11,359 nt of DNA from Pseudomonadota bacterium. Its GTDB lineage: Bacteria > Pseudomonadota > Alphaproteobacteria > JAAXGF01. The stretch is from the NCBI GenBank assembly GCA_022563655.1, contig JADFMW010000063.1:1-11359 (forward strand). The letters are read 5' to 3'. How positions within the stretch are numbered: the first letter of the stretch is position 1; the number at the start of each line of letters is the position of its first letter. Of this stretch, positions 5,910 through 11,359 are shown in pieces. The notes under the pieces were generated by a model. That model saw nothing but the letters and a program-made list of their open reading frames with translations, searched no databases and had not been told where the DNA came from. A program made the position numbers and the translations under genes.

Positions 5910-7031
5910 ATGAAAATTGTCATGACCGGTGGGGCGGGCTTCATCGGCTCCGCGTTCATCCGGTTCCTGATCCGGGAGACGGAGTCGAGCGTCATCAATG
6001 TCGACAAGCTTACCTATGGCGCAAATCTCGACTCGCTGGCCGAGGTCTCCGGCGACGTGCGCTATGATTTCGAGCGGCTCGACATTTGCGACCAAACCGC
6101 GCTCGCCGAGGTTTTCGCCCGCTACCAACCGGATGCAGTCGTCCATGCCGCGGCTGAGGCGCATGTCGACCGCTCGATCGACGGCCCCGCGGCCTTCATC
6201 CAGACCAATATCGTCGGTACTTACACTCTTCTCGACGTGGCGCTGCGCTACTGGCGCGAGCTCGACGAAAAGCGCCGCGGCGCCTTCCGCTTCCTCCACG
6301 TATCGACCGACGAGGTGTACGGCTCGTTGGGCCCAACGGGCCGCTTCACCGAAGCCAGTCCATACCGCCCCAACTCGCCGTACTCCGCCAGCAAGGCCAG
6401 CTCCGACCACTTGGCCCGGGCCTGGCACAGGACCTATGGATTGCCCGTGTCGATCAGCAGCTCGTGCAACAATTACGGGCCCTGTCAGTTCCCCGACAAG
6501 CTGATCCCACTCATGATCATCAAGGCCATCTCAGGGGAAGCCCTGCCGGTCTATGGCACGGGCGCGAACGTGCGGGACTGGGTCTACGTCGAGGATCACG
6601 CCCGCGCGCTGTTCGCCGTATTGCGCGGCGCCAAGGCCGGTGAAACGTACAATATCGGCGCCGGCAGCGAGATGACCAATCTGGATGTCGTCGAGGCGAT
6701 CTGCGACCTGCTGGACGAGCTCGTTCCGGAGTCCCCGCACCGGCCGCACTCCAAGCTTGTCGCCTTCGTCGAGGACCGGCCCGGTCATGACTTGCGCTAT
6801 GCTCTCGACGCGTCCAAGATTGCTCGCGAGCTTGATTGGCAGCCACGGGAAAGCTTTGCCAACGGACTACGAAGGACGGTACGGTGGTATCTCGATAATC
6901 GCTCGTGGTGGGAGCCAATCCTTGCTGGCGTCTACGGGGGGGAAAGATTGGGGTTGGAGGATAAATCGCCGGACAGCGGCCAGTGGATTGACCCGAGCGC
7001 CCGCGGCCCGCGTCAGCGGCGCGCCAGGTGA
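5910..7031 (+). CDS. rmlB: dTDP-glucose 4,6-dehydratase (RmlB)
   Basis: A 373-residue extended short-chain dehydrogenase converting dTDP-glucose to dTDP-4-keto-6-deoxyglucose in the cytosol, with bound NAD+. Seen: NAD-binding GGAGFIG (7-13) right after the start, [12 protein letters not shown] (79-90), catalytic Thr-Asp-Glu in STDEVYG (132-138), YSASK with Tyr158 and Lys162, and the RmlB-specific [18 protein letters not shown] (186-203). The family usually has AAES rather than AAEA before HVDRS, a small variation. The start codon puts GGAGFIG at the normal distance from the N-terminus. The protein is slightly long for the family because of a basic, disordered-looking tail after about residue 350. 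It is the upstream partner of rmlA in the same direction, with 319 nt between them. No rmlC or rmlD is seen, so the product likely feeds the aminotransferase at 9376-10485 rather than rhamnose. Confidence 0.95.
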   Translation: MKIVMTGGAGFIGSAFIRFLIRETESSVINVDKLTYGANLDSLAEVSGDVRYDFERLDICDQTALAEVFARYQPDAVVHAAAEAHVDRSIDGPAAFIQTNIVGTYTLLDVALRYWRELDEKRRGAFRFLHVSTDEVYGSLGPTGRFTEASPYRPNSPYSASKASSDHLARAWHRTYGLPVSISSSCNNYGPCQFPDKLIPLMIIKAISGEALPVYGTGANVRDWVYVEDHARALFAVLRGAKAGETYNIGAGSEMTNLDVVEAICDLLDELVPESPHRPHSKLVAFVEDRPGHDLRYALDASKIARELDWQPRESFANGLRRTVRWYLDNRSWWEPILAGVYGGERLGLEDKSPDSGQWIDPSARGPRQRRAR

Positions 7032-7336
7032 AGGCGCCTTAAGTTTGGGCTTCCCTGGAGTTCAAGACAACGAAACCTGGTCACTTCACGTTGGCTAACG
7101 CACGCTTGCGGGGATCCGCCAGAACAATCGGAGACCCATCGACGGCTCGCCCCATGGCCGCGACGCGTCGCGGCGGCGCGCCAAGCCTCGGCGGGCGTCG
7201 TGTCGAACGTTACGGTCCACCAGGAATTGCAGGCGCGGTCCTCATCGTGCAGTCCATACCGACGGGTACGATCGCCGCCGCGCCAGGAGGCAACTCTATC
7301 GCACCAGGGACCGGCAGGCGCGCTTGTAACGCGCTC
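7032..7336. other. Intergenic gap between rmlB and rmlA
   Basis: No gene recognised in about 305 nt. A short frame from a TTG at 7091 and another from 7200 are open but have no family resemblance. The only clear structure is the 18-bp perfect palindrome at 7157-7174. In many bacteria rmlB and rmlA are nearly adjacent, so a gap this large may mark a lost gene or an insertion whose content is no longer recognisable. Confidence 0.6.
7157..7174. repeat. 18-bp perfect palindrome between rmlB and rmlA
   Basis: GCCGCGACGCGTCGCGGC is its own exact reverse complement, with no central gap. It lies about 180 nt before the rmlA start. It could be a dimeric regulator site or simply a GC-rich coincidence; nothing else in the window repeats it. 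Confidence 0.5.
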
Positions 7337-7343
7337 GGGAGGT
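7337..7343 (+). promoter_or_regulatory. Ribosome binding site of rmlA
   Basis: GGGAGGT, 7 nt before the ATG at 7351. It is close to the anti-16S consensus and confirms the start. Confidence 0.8.
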
Positions 7344-7350
7344 TTGGCAT

Positions 7351-8229
7351 ATGAAAGGCATCCTACTCGCGGGCGGCGCCGGCACCCGCCTTTTTCCGCT
7401 GACTACAACGGTCAACAAACAACTGCTGCCGGTCTACGACAAGCCGATGATTTACTATCCTTTGTCGACGCTCATGCTGGCGGGCATACGCGACATCCTC
7501 GTTATCACCAGCCCCGCGGACCAGCCGCGTTTCGAGACGTTGCTCGGGGACGGCGGCCAGTGGGGCCTCGATTTGGGATATGCCGTGCAACCGAGGCCCG
7601 AGGGGATCGCCCAGGCGTTGCTGATCGGCCGCGAGTTCATCGGCCGGGGCAGATGCGCCCTGGCCCTAGGCGATAATGTCATGTACGGCCATGGCCTGAT
7701 CGATCGGCTGAAGAGCGCGGCAGCGTTGCAGGAAGGCGCCGTGATATTCGCTCACCGGGTGCACGACCCCGGGCGCTATGGCGTCATCGAATTGGACGAA
7801 AATTATCGGGCCACGAGCCTCGAGGAAAAGCCGGCCAGACCGCGATCAAACTATGCGGTTCCCGGCCTCTATTTCTACGACAGCCGGGCCGGGGACATGG
7901 CCGCCCAGATCAAGCCTTCCGCCCGCGGCGAGCTCGAAATAACCGACATCAACAAACGTTACCTGGCAGCCGGACAACTGCGCGTAATCCTTCTCGGGCG
8001 TGGATTCGTTTGGTTGGACACGGGAACGCACGACGCCCTGCTCGAGGCCTCGGAGTACGTTCGGACCATCCAGCACCGCCAGGGGCTGATGGTCGCGTGC
8101 ATCGAGGAAATTGCCTACCGTCAAGGTTTCATCGACGCCGAGCAGATCGAAAGGCTGGCCCATCCGCTGCGCAACAACGATTACGGCCGCTACCTGTTGG
8201 ATATTATCGGTCAAGGCGCCGGTGCGTAG
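7351..8229 (+). CDS. rmlA: Glucose-1-phosphate thymidylyltransferase (RmlA)
   Basis: A full-length 292-residue nucleotidyltransferase that joins dTTP and glucose-1-phosphate to dTDP-glucose and pyrophosphate, the entry step to dTDP-deoxysugars. Seen: nucleotide-binding [11 protein letters not shown] (8-18), [20 protein letters not shown] (23-42), the Mg-binding Asp108 in [24 protein letters not shown] (157-176), GELEITDIN (193-201) and the C-terminal [14 protein letters not shown] (221-234). All are at the normal positions and spacing for RmlA/RfbA, and nothing is missing. The start follows a good ribosome site. The gene is in the same direction as rmlB and converges with the sulfotransferase gene, whose stop codon lies only 18 nt beyond. 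RmlA is normally inhibited by the end product of its pathway. Confidence 0.96.
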   Translation: MKGILLAGGAGTRLFPLTTTVNKQLLPVYDKPMIYYPLSTLMLAGIRDILVITSPADQPRFETLLGDGGQWGLDLGYAVQPRPEGIAQALLIGREFIGRGRCALALGDNVMYGHGLIDRLKSAAALQEGAVIFAHRVHDPGRYGVIELDENYRATSLEEKPARPRSNYAVPGLYFYDSRAGDMAAQIKPSARGELEITDINKRYLAAGQLRVILLGRGFVWLDTGTHDALLEASEYVRTIQHRQGLMVACIEEIAYRQGFIDAEQIERLAHPLRNNDYGRYLLDIIGQGAGA

Positions 8230-8247
8230 AGCGTCCGCGGACCACTG

Positions 8248-9102
8248 CTAATTCGCGTCTGGGATCGGACCGGTCGTCGCCTGATAGCCGAAGCCTCGAA
8301 AGTAGGCCGCACATTCGCGTTCGATAATGGCCACTTGGTCGCGCGTTAGCCGCTCGCGGAAACGTCCGATTGCCTGGCTGGAAATCGGCTTGCCGCGAAG
8401 CTCCGTGCGCCACGGGGAGAGGACCGCGCTGTCCTTCCGCCGTTCGGAGTCGATTGACGATCGTCGCCACTCGGCGTCGGGGTCGAAGTCGGTCAAGCGA
8501 AGGCCGGTAAACCGAGCAATCTCCTCAATAGTGTCACTGACGTTTAAGACCAAATCTTCGTATCTCAAGCACAGTGTCTCTCTTCTTAGATCGGTAAGAT
8601 GGTCGCTAAAAAGTCGTACATAATAAGATCTGTAGTGTGTTGACATTTGGTTCATATCATTTCGCATCTTGGTCAAATTTGTTTTTTGACCGGCCTCCAG
8701 CTGTTTCCTTGCAACCTCCATCATCGAGGCAATGGTGTCGCGCGGGTCGCGAACGATGACCAGAAACTTTGCATCGTCGATTAGCTCGTGGACTTCTGGA
8801 AACATCGGGGTCATTTCAGGGTTCTTCAGGACAAGATGCGTACACGGCGAGAAGCGTTCTCGCGTTCGTTTTAAATAGTCCCCCACCCAATGCTGATTAA
8901 ACTGTTTGAAATCGTCTGGAGTTTCGAAGGTGTCACTCAGAGATTCGGTAAAAAATTTCTTCCCCCACCGGTACGAACCGACCATTTGGGTAAGATATTG
9001 CACCTCCGCAATCATCGGGTTGGTGCTCGGATCGCTGCACAGGATGCTCGCCAGAAGCGACGTCCCTGTTCGCATGCAGCCGCCGACGAAGAAGGTCGTC
9101 AT
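8248..9102 (-). CDS. PAPS-dependent sulfotransferase
   Basis: A 284-residue cytosolic-type sulfotransferase. The N-terminus FFVGGCMRTGTSLLASIL (4-21) is the 5'-phosphosulfate loop that binds PAPS. FLVIVRDPRDTIASMM (113-128) is the 3'-phosphate loop with Arg118 and Ser126. YEDLVLNVSDTIEEIARFTG (181-200) is the usual C-terminal helix motif. The start is ATG at 9100-9102, just before the PAPS loop, preceded by GGAG words on the minus strand; the longer open frame to 9198 adds only residues of shadow type. The acceptor is unknown. Its place among dTDP-sugar genes suggests sulfation of a surface polysaccharide, lipopolysaccharide or exported glycan. Part of the gene has lower GC than its neighbours: I counted 46 G/C of 120 in 8581-8700. 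That suggests separate acquisition. Confidence 0.9.
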   Translation of the reverse strand: MTTFFVGGCMRTGTSLLASILCSDPSTNPMIAEVQYLTQMVGSYRWGKKFFTESLSDTFETPDDFKQFNQHWVGDYLKRTRERFSPCTHLVLKNPEMTPMFPEVHELIDDAKFLVIVRDPRDTIASMMEVARKQLEAGQKTNLTKMRNDMNQMSTHYRSYYVRLFSDHLTDLRRETLCLRYEDLVLNVSDTIEEIARFTGLRLTDFDPDAEWRRSSIDSERRKDSAVLSPWRTELRGKPISSQAIGRFRERLTRDQVAIIERECAAYFRGFGYQATTGPIPDAN

Positions 9103-9362
9103 GTGCTCCGAACTCCGGTCAATGCGTGGCGTCGCGGCCTTGACGGGACGGCGGGCGACAGCGTCGTGGCCGACACCACCCACACGGACCGGCCGCACAC
9201 CTCGACGCTAGCACGGAACGCGACGCGAAGTCATTCGACGGCCGCTCGCCGCCGGCGGCAACGCTTGGCAAGCCGCCAAGTTGCGCCGCGTCTTCTTAGC
9301 GCAGAGAAATAAGTCGTTCGTTCGACTCATTTACCAGGCCGAAGAGTGCTATTTCCATGCTT
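9103..9362. other. Intergenic region upstream of the sulfotransferase gene
   Basis: No gene recognised. It holds a 12-bp perfect palindrome GCCGCCGGCGGC (9248-9259), then CTTGGC-N5-GCCAAG (9264-9280). Further right is a small minus-strand hairpin, AGTCG-N6-CGACT (9312-9327), followed by TATTTCTCT, which could be a weak terminator for the aminotransferase gene. The gap of more than 250 nt suggests that the sulfotransferase has its own promoter here, but no convincing -35/-10 pair was seen. Confidence 0.5.
9300..9329 (-). terminator. Possible weak terminator after the aminotransferase gene
   Basis: On the minus strand, TGAGTCG-AACGAA-CGACTTA forms a 7-bp stem with one G-T pair, followed by a pyrimidine run TTTCTCT. 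It lies about 50 nt downstream of the aminotransferase stop codon. The stem is short and not very GC-rich. Confidence 0.3.
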
Positions 9363-9382
9363 CGAATAGGGCCCGCTATTCG
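9363..9382 (-). repeat. 7-bp inverted repeat spanning the aminotransferase stop codon
   Basis: CGAATAG (9363-9369) and CTATTCG (9376-9382) are perfect arms around a 6-nt loop. The right arm contains the stop codon at 9376-9378. No T-run follows directly, so it may stabilise the 3' end rather than terminate transcription. Confidence 0.35.
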
Positions 9383-10485
9383 CTTTGCGACAGTGCCGCG
9401 GCGAGGCTTTGTGCGACCCGTTCGATTTCGCCATCGGTGATGTCCGGAAAGTAGGGAAGACCGATCACCCGCTCGGCCAGGAACTCGGTCTCCGGGAGCG
9501 CGGTCCGGGGACAGTCAACGTAGGCCGGGTGACGGTGGCAGCCCTTGACCCACCATTGTCGCGCCTCGATCTCTGCGCGGTTCAAGCGTTGTATGACCCG
9601 ATCGGCGAGCGGCTGGCCCAGCACGATGTTGCACGTGGCGTTGGCCGCTCCGCGACCGAAGCCCGGCGCCGTGGCGATCTCTGGTAGCCGCGCGAGGGCC
9701 GCACGGTATCGCTCGGCCGAACCCTGATAGAGCGCCCGGATTTCCGGCCAGGCGTCCAACGAAGCAAGGCCCACGGCGGCGGCATATTCGCTGAGTTTCG
9801 CGTTGACGCCAACGAATATGGCGCGTCGGTCCGATGCCAAGCCGAAGTTGGACATGCGGCGGATGCGCTCGGCCTGTCGTGAGTCTCGGGCCAACACGAT
9901 CCCACCTTCGCCAATCCCGAGAGTCTTTGTCGCGTGCAGGCTGATGGCGAGCGGTGCGTTCCCGGCGACGGCGCTGTCGAACCCCGCCGCGGCGTCGATC
10001 GCGACGGGGATACCCCGCTCGGCCTCGAATGCGTTCCACGCATCGATATCGACTGGGTTACCGAACGGGGAAACCGGGACCACCGCCGAGACCTGGCCGG
10101 GGGCGTCTTCCAGCGCCTTAAGAACCGTATCCGGGTGGAGCCGCCAGGTGTCGCGATCGACATCCAGGAACCAAGGGACGAGTCCGGCGAGGCGAACCGC
10201 GGCTGGCGTAGCGATAAACGTCCAACTCGGCACGGCACACAGCCCGCCAGCGACAGGGTCGCGCGCGCGAAGGGCGATCGCTATGCCCAGGGTGCAATTG
10301 GCCACGCACACGACGCGGGCCGGATCGACCCCGAAATGCTCGGCCAGACGGTGTTCGAATCGGCTGACGAGGGGACCAAAGTTCGTGTACCATCTGGTGC
10401 GGTCGATTTCTTCCAGATAGGACAGGATAGCCGCCGCCGCCGGCAGCCGCGGCCGCATGATTTGGAGTCGCTCGGTGGCGGGCAC
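9376..10485 (-). CDS. PLP-dependent sugar aminotransferase, DegT/DnrJ/EryC1/StrS family
   Basis: A 369-residue fold-type I aminotransferase. Seen: WYTNFGPLVSRFEHRLAEHFG near the N-terminus (32-52), ANCTLGIAIAL (62-72) at the phosphate-binding loop, PSWTFIATPAA (86-96), IDAAAG with Asp164 to pair with the pyridine nitrogen, the Schiff-base Lys187 in SLHATKTLGIGEGG, and NAKLSEYAAAVGLASL (228-243). All catalytic residues are present. It would aminate a keto-sugar nucleotide using glutamate. With RmlA, RmlB and a NeuD/PglD-type acyltransferase alongside, the likely substrate is dTDP-4-keto-6-deoxyglucose, giving a dTDP-4-amino-4,6-dideoxyhexose. Sequence alone does not tell gluco (VioA-like) from galacto (WecE/FdtB-like) outcome. 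The start is GTG at 10483-10485; an ATG at 10456-10458 (residue 10) is a realistic alternative. The gene is divergent from the acyltransferase, only 42 nt away. Confidence 0.9.
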   Translation of the reverse strand: MPATERLQIMRPRLPAAAAILSYLEEIDRTRWYTNFGPLVSRFEHRLAEHFGVDPARVVCVANCTLGIAIALRARDPVAGGLCAVPSWTFIATPAAVRLAGLVPWFLDVDRDTWRLHPDTVLKALEDAPGQVSAVVPVSPFGNPVDIDAWNAFEAERGIPVAIDAAAGFDSAVAGNAPLAISLHATKTLGIGEGGIVLARDSRQAERIRRMSNFGLASDRRAIFVGVNAKLSEYAAAVGLASLDAWPEIRALYQGSAERYRAALARLPEIATAPGFGRGAANATCNIVLGQPLADRVIQRLNRAEIEARQWWVKGCHRHPAYVDCPRTALPETEFLAERVIGLPYFPDITDGEIERVAQSLAAALSQSE

Positions 10486-10518
10486 GTCCTTGACCCCCCA
10501 GGTTTCCCGGATACCGAT

Positions 10519-10527
10519 GGAGAGGAG
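10519..10527 (+). promoter_or_regulatory. Ribosome binding site of the acyltransferase gene
   Basis: GGAGAGGAG runs up to the ATG at 10528; the GGAG core is 5 nt from it. It supports this start over the artefactual open frame running from 9934. An ATG at 10517 is out of frame. Confidence 0.6.
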
Positions 10528-11184
10528 ATGCAGACGGGAAAATCCACAAAACCGCTTCTCATCCTAGGGACCGGGGTCTTAGCTGTCGAGATTGCCGATC
10601 TGGCTTCGGAGGTTCCGGGCTTCCGGGTCGCCGGCTTCGTCGAAAACATGGACCGCAAGCGGTGCAACGAGACTCTCGAGGGGCTGCCGATCTTGTGGGT
10701 CGATGACATCGCCGATCTGGCGCGCACGCACTGGGCCGTATGCGGCCTCGCGACCACGCATCGTGGCCGGTTTAGCGACCAGACCGACGCAGTGGGCATG
10801 CCGTTCGCAACGATCATCCATCCGACCGCCCGCGTCTCGCCCACGGCCATCCTCGGCGAAGGGTGCATGGTGAGCTCGGGAGCGCTGATCGCCGCCCATG
10901 TCCGCCTCGGCCGCCACGTTTTCGTCAACCGTGGCGCGATGGTCGGTCACCACACGGAAATCGGGGATTTCTGCAGCCTCGGACCGGGGGTGAACATCGG
11001 CGGCCTCGGCCGCATTTCCGAGCGGGTTTACTTGGGAATCGGCGCCATTGTCGTCGACCGCATCAGTATCGGCGCGCGCTCGGTGGTCGGCGCCGGCGCG
11101 CTGGTCGTCAAGGACGTGCCGGCGCGCGTTCAGGTGATCGGCGCTCCGGCCCGGATTACGAAGCGGAACATCGACGGCAAATAA
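10528..11184 (+). CDS. NeuD/PglD-type sugar O/N-acyltransferase (left-handed beta-helix)
   Basis: A 218-residue acyl-CoA-dependent sugar acyltransferase. The N-terminal Rossmann-like part begins LLILGTGVLAVEIADLASE (10-28), a variant of the usual GAGGHG nucleotide loop that binds the UDP- or dTDP-sugar. A strand-loop WAVCGLATTHRGRF (69-82) follows, then IIHPTARVSPTAILGEG (96-112), the entry to the hexapeptide left-handed beta-helix. NRGAMVGHHTEIGDF (134-148) contains the histidine pair, one of which is the catalytic base in PglD. The end is IGAPAR. PglD, NeuD and VioB-like enzymes N-acetylate 4-amino sugars, so with the nearby aminotransferase it could complete a dTDP-4-acetamido-4,6-dideoxyhexose. 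The sugar and acyl group are inferred. It is divergent from the aminotransferase gene and has a partial second acyltransferase 4 nt downstream. Confidence 0.88.
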   Translation: MQTGKSTKPLLILGTGVLAVEIADLASEVPGFRVAGFVENMDRKRCNETLEGLPILWVDDIADLARTHWAVCGLATTHRGRFSDQTDAVGMPFATIIHPTARVSPTAILGEGCMVSSGALIAAHVRLGRHVFVNRGAMVGHHTEIGDFCSLGPGVNIGGLGRISERVYLGIGAIVVDRISIGARSVVGAGALVVKDVPARVQVIGAPARITKRNIDGK

Positions 11185-11188
11185 GCCC

Positions 11189-11317
11189 GTGGGGGATGCG
11201 GGGGCAGATTACATTGTCGGACTCGGGGACAACGTAACCCGGCGCCGGCTGTCGGACATCCCGGACCGCGTCCTCGCGGCCGGCACTCCCGCGACTGTGA
11301 AGAAAGAACTCTCGTAA
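11189..11317 (+). pseudogene. Internally deleted remnant of a second NeuD/PglD-type acyltransferase
   Basis: A 42-codon frame from GTG. Its first half, ADYIVGLGDNVTRRRLSD, looks like the central strand-loop of the N-terminal domain of PglD-type enzymes (compare WAVCGLATTHRGRFSD in the intact neighbour). Its second half, DIPDRVLAAGTPATVKKELS, looks like the C-terminal tail of the same family (usual form VPDRVLVAGNPARVIKEL). The hexapeptide repeat core of about 100 residues that should lie between is absent. No ribosome site precedes the GTG. It is in a different frame from the intact gene and not a copy of its end, so it comes from a second, diverged gene. The assignment is by eye from short motifs. 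Confidence 0.5.
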
Positions 11318-11351
11318 TCCCGGACGTCGCGATCAGATCACGTTCTTTGTT

Positions 11352-11356
11352 AGGAG
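11352..11356 (+). promoter_or_regulatory. Possible ribosome binding site for a gene starting beyond the window
   Basis: AGGAG lies three bases from the right end of the window, in a short stretch after the acyltransferase remnant. If real, a plus-strand gene starts within about 10 nt beyond the edge. Confidence 0.35.
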
Positions 11357-11359
11357 ACC

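Noticed and set aside
5469..6428. 319-codon minus-strand frame opposite rmlB and the tandem repeat
   Set aside because: It runs antisense to the well-supported rmlB and shows no family motif; the open frame is explained by high GC.
7091..7354. 87-codon plus-strand frame between rmlB and rmlA
   Set aside because: It starts with a TTG lacking a ribosome site, overlaps the rmlA start, and resembles nothing known.
5910..8229. dTDP-L-rhamnose operon
   Set aside because: RmlA and RmlB are present but no RmlC or RmlD could be found in any frame of the window, and aminotransferase plus acyltransferase point to an amino sugar.
9934..10527. Upstream extension of the acyltransferase frame to 9934
   Set aside because: It is antisense to the aminotransferase and lacks any motif; the ATG at 10528 has a good ribosome site and family-like N-terminus.

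Overview
The window looks like a piece of a high-GC alphaproteobacterial chromosome, possibly from a marine or Rhodospirillales-like lineage. The basis is the strong GC bias of most coding frames, a cytosolic PAS-GAF histidine kinase of a style common in that class, and a DmdA-like GcvT-fold methyltransferase. The taxon is an inference; no rRNA or tRNA gene is present to test it.

Left part (1-3100), signalling, minus strand. A soluble sensor histidine kinase (231-2105) lies 42 nt downstream of a FIST-family sensor gene that has lost its 5' half (2148-2765; in-frame stop, no start codon, FIST_C intact). Upstream is an AT-rich non-coding stretch with a small tandem repeat and a 14-bp interrupted palindrome. 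A nested imperfect palindrome of about 98 nt occupies the left edge.

Middle-left (3065-5496), a two-gene minus-strand operon. A GcvT/DmdA-like methyltransferase or demethylase (4125-5429) is followed after 20 nt by a zinc-free MDR reductase of the 2-enoyl-thioester reductase (MECR/ETR) type (3103-4104). It has a candidate promoter at the front and a good intrinsic terminator at the end. The arrangement recalls the dmdA-acuI pair of DMSP-degrading bacteria, but the reductase is a different MDR subgroup.

Right part (5809-11359), activated-sugar and surface-polysaccharide genes. RmlB (5910-7031, +) and RmlA (7351-8229, +) make dTDP-4-keto-6-deoxyglucose. No rmlC or rmlD is present. Instead there is a DegT/DnrJ/EryC1/StrS sugar aminotransferase (9376-10485, -) and a divergently placed NeuD/PglD-type hexapeptide N-acyltransferase (10528-11184, +). 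The four enzymes together could make a dTDP-4-acylamino-4,6-dideoxyhexose (Qui4NAc or Fuc4NAc type). A sulfotransferase gene of lower GC (8248-9102, -) sits between them and could sulfate the final glycan. A 13-bp unit repeated six times lies directly before rmlB. A 42-codon piece after the acyltransferase looks like an internally deleted second acyltransferase gene. Mixed strands, broken gene pieces and uneven base composition suggest an accessory locus assembled by recombination.

I found no mobile-element genes, CRISPR array, tRNA or rRNA. I did not find a clearly new multi-gene system. The best candidates for follow-up are the DmdA-like/ETR-like operon, the tandem repeat before rmlB, and the broken FIST sensor beside an intact kinase.
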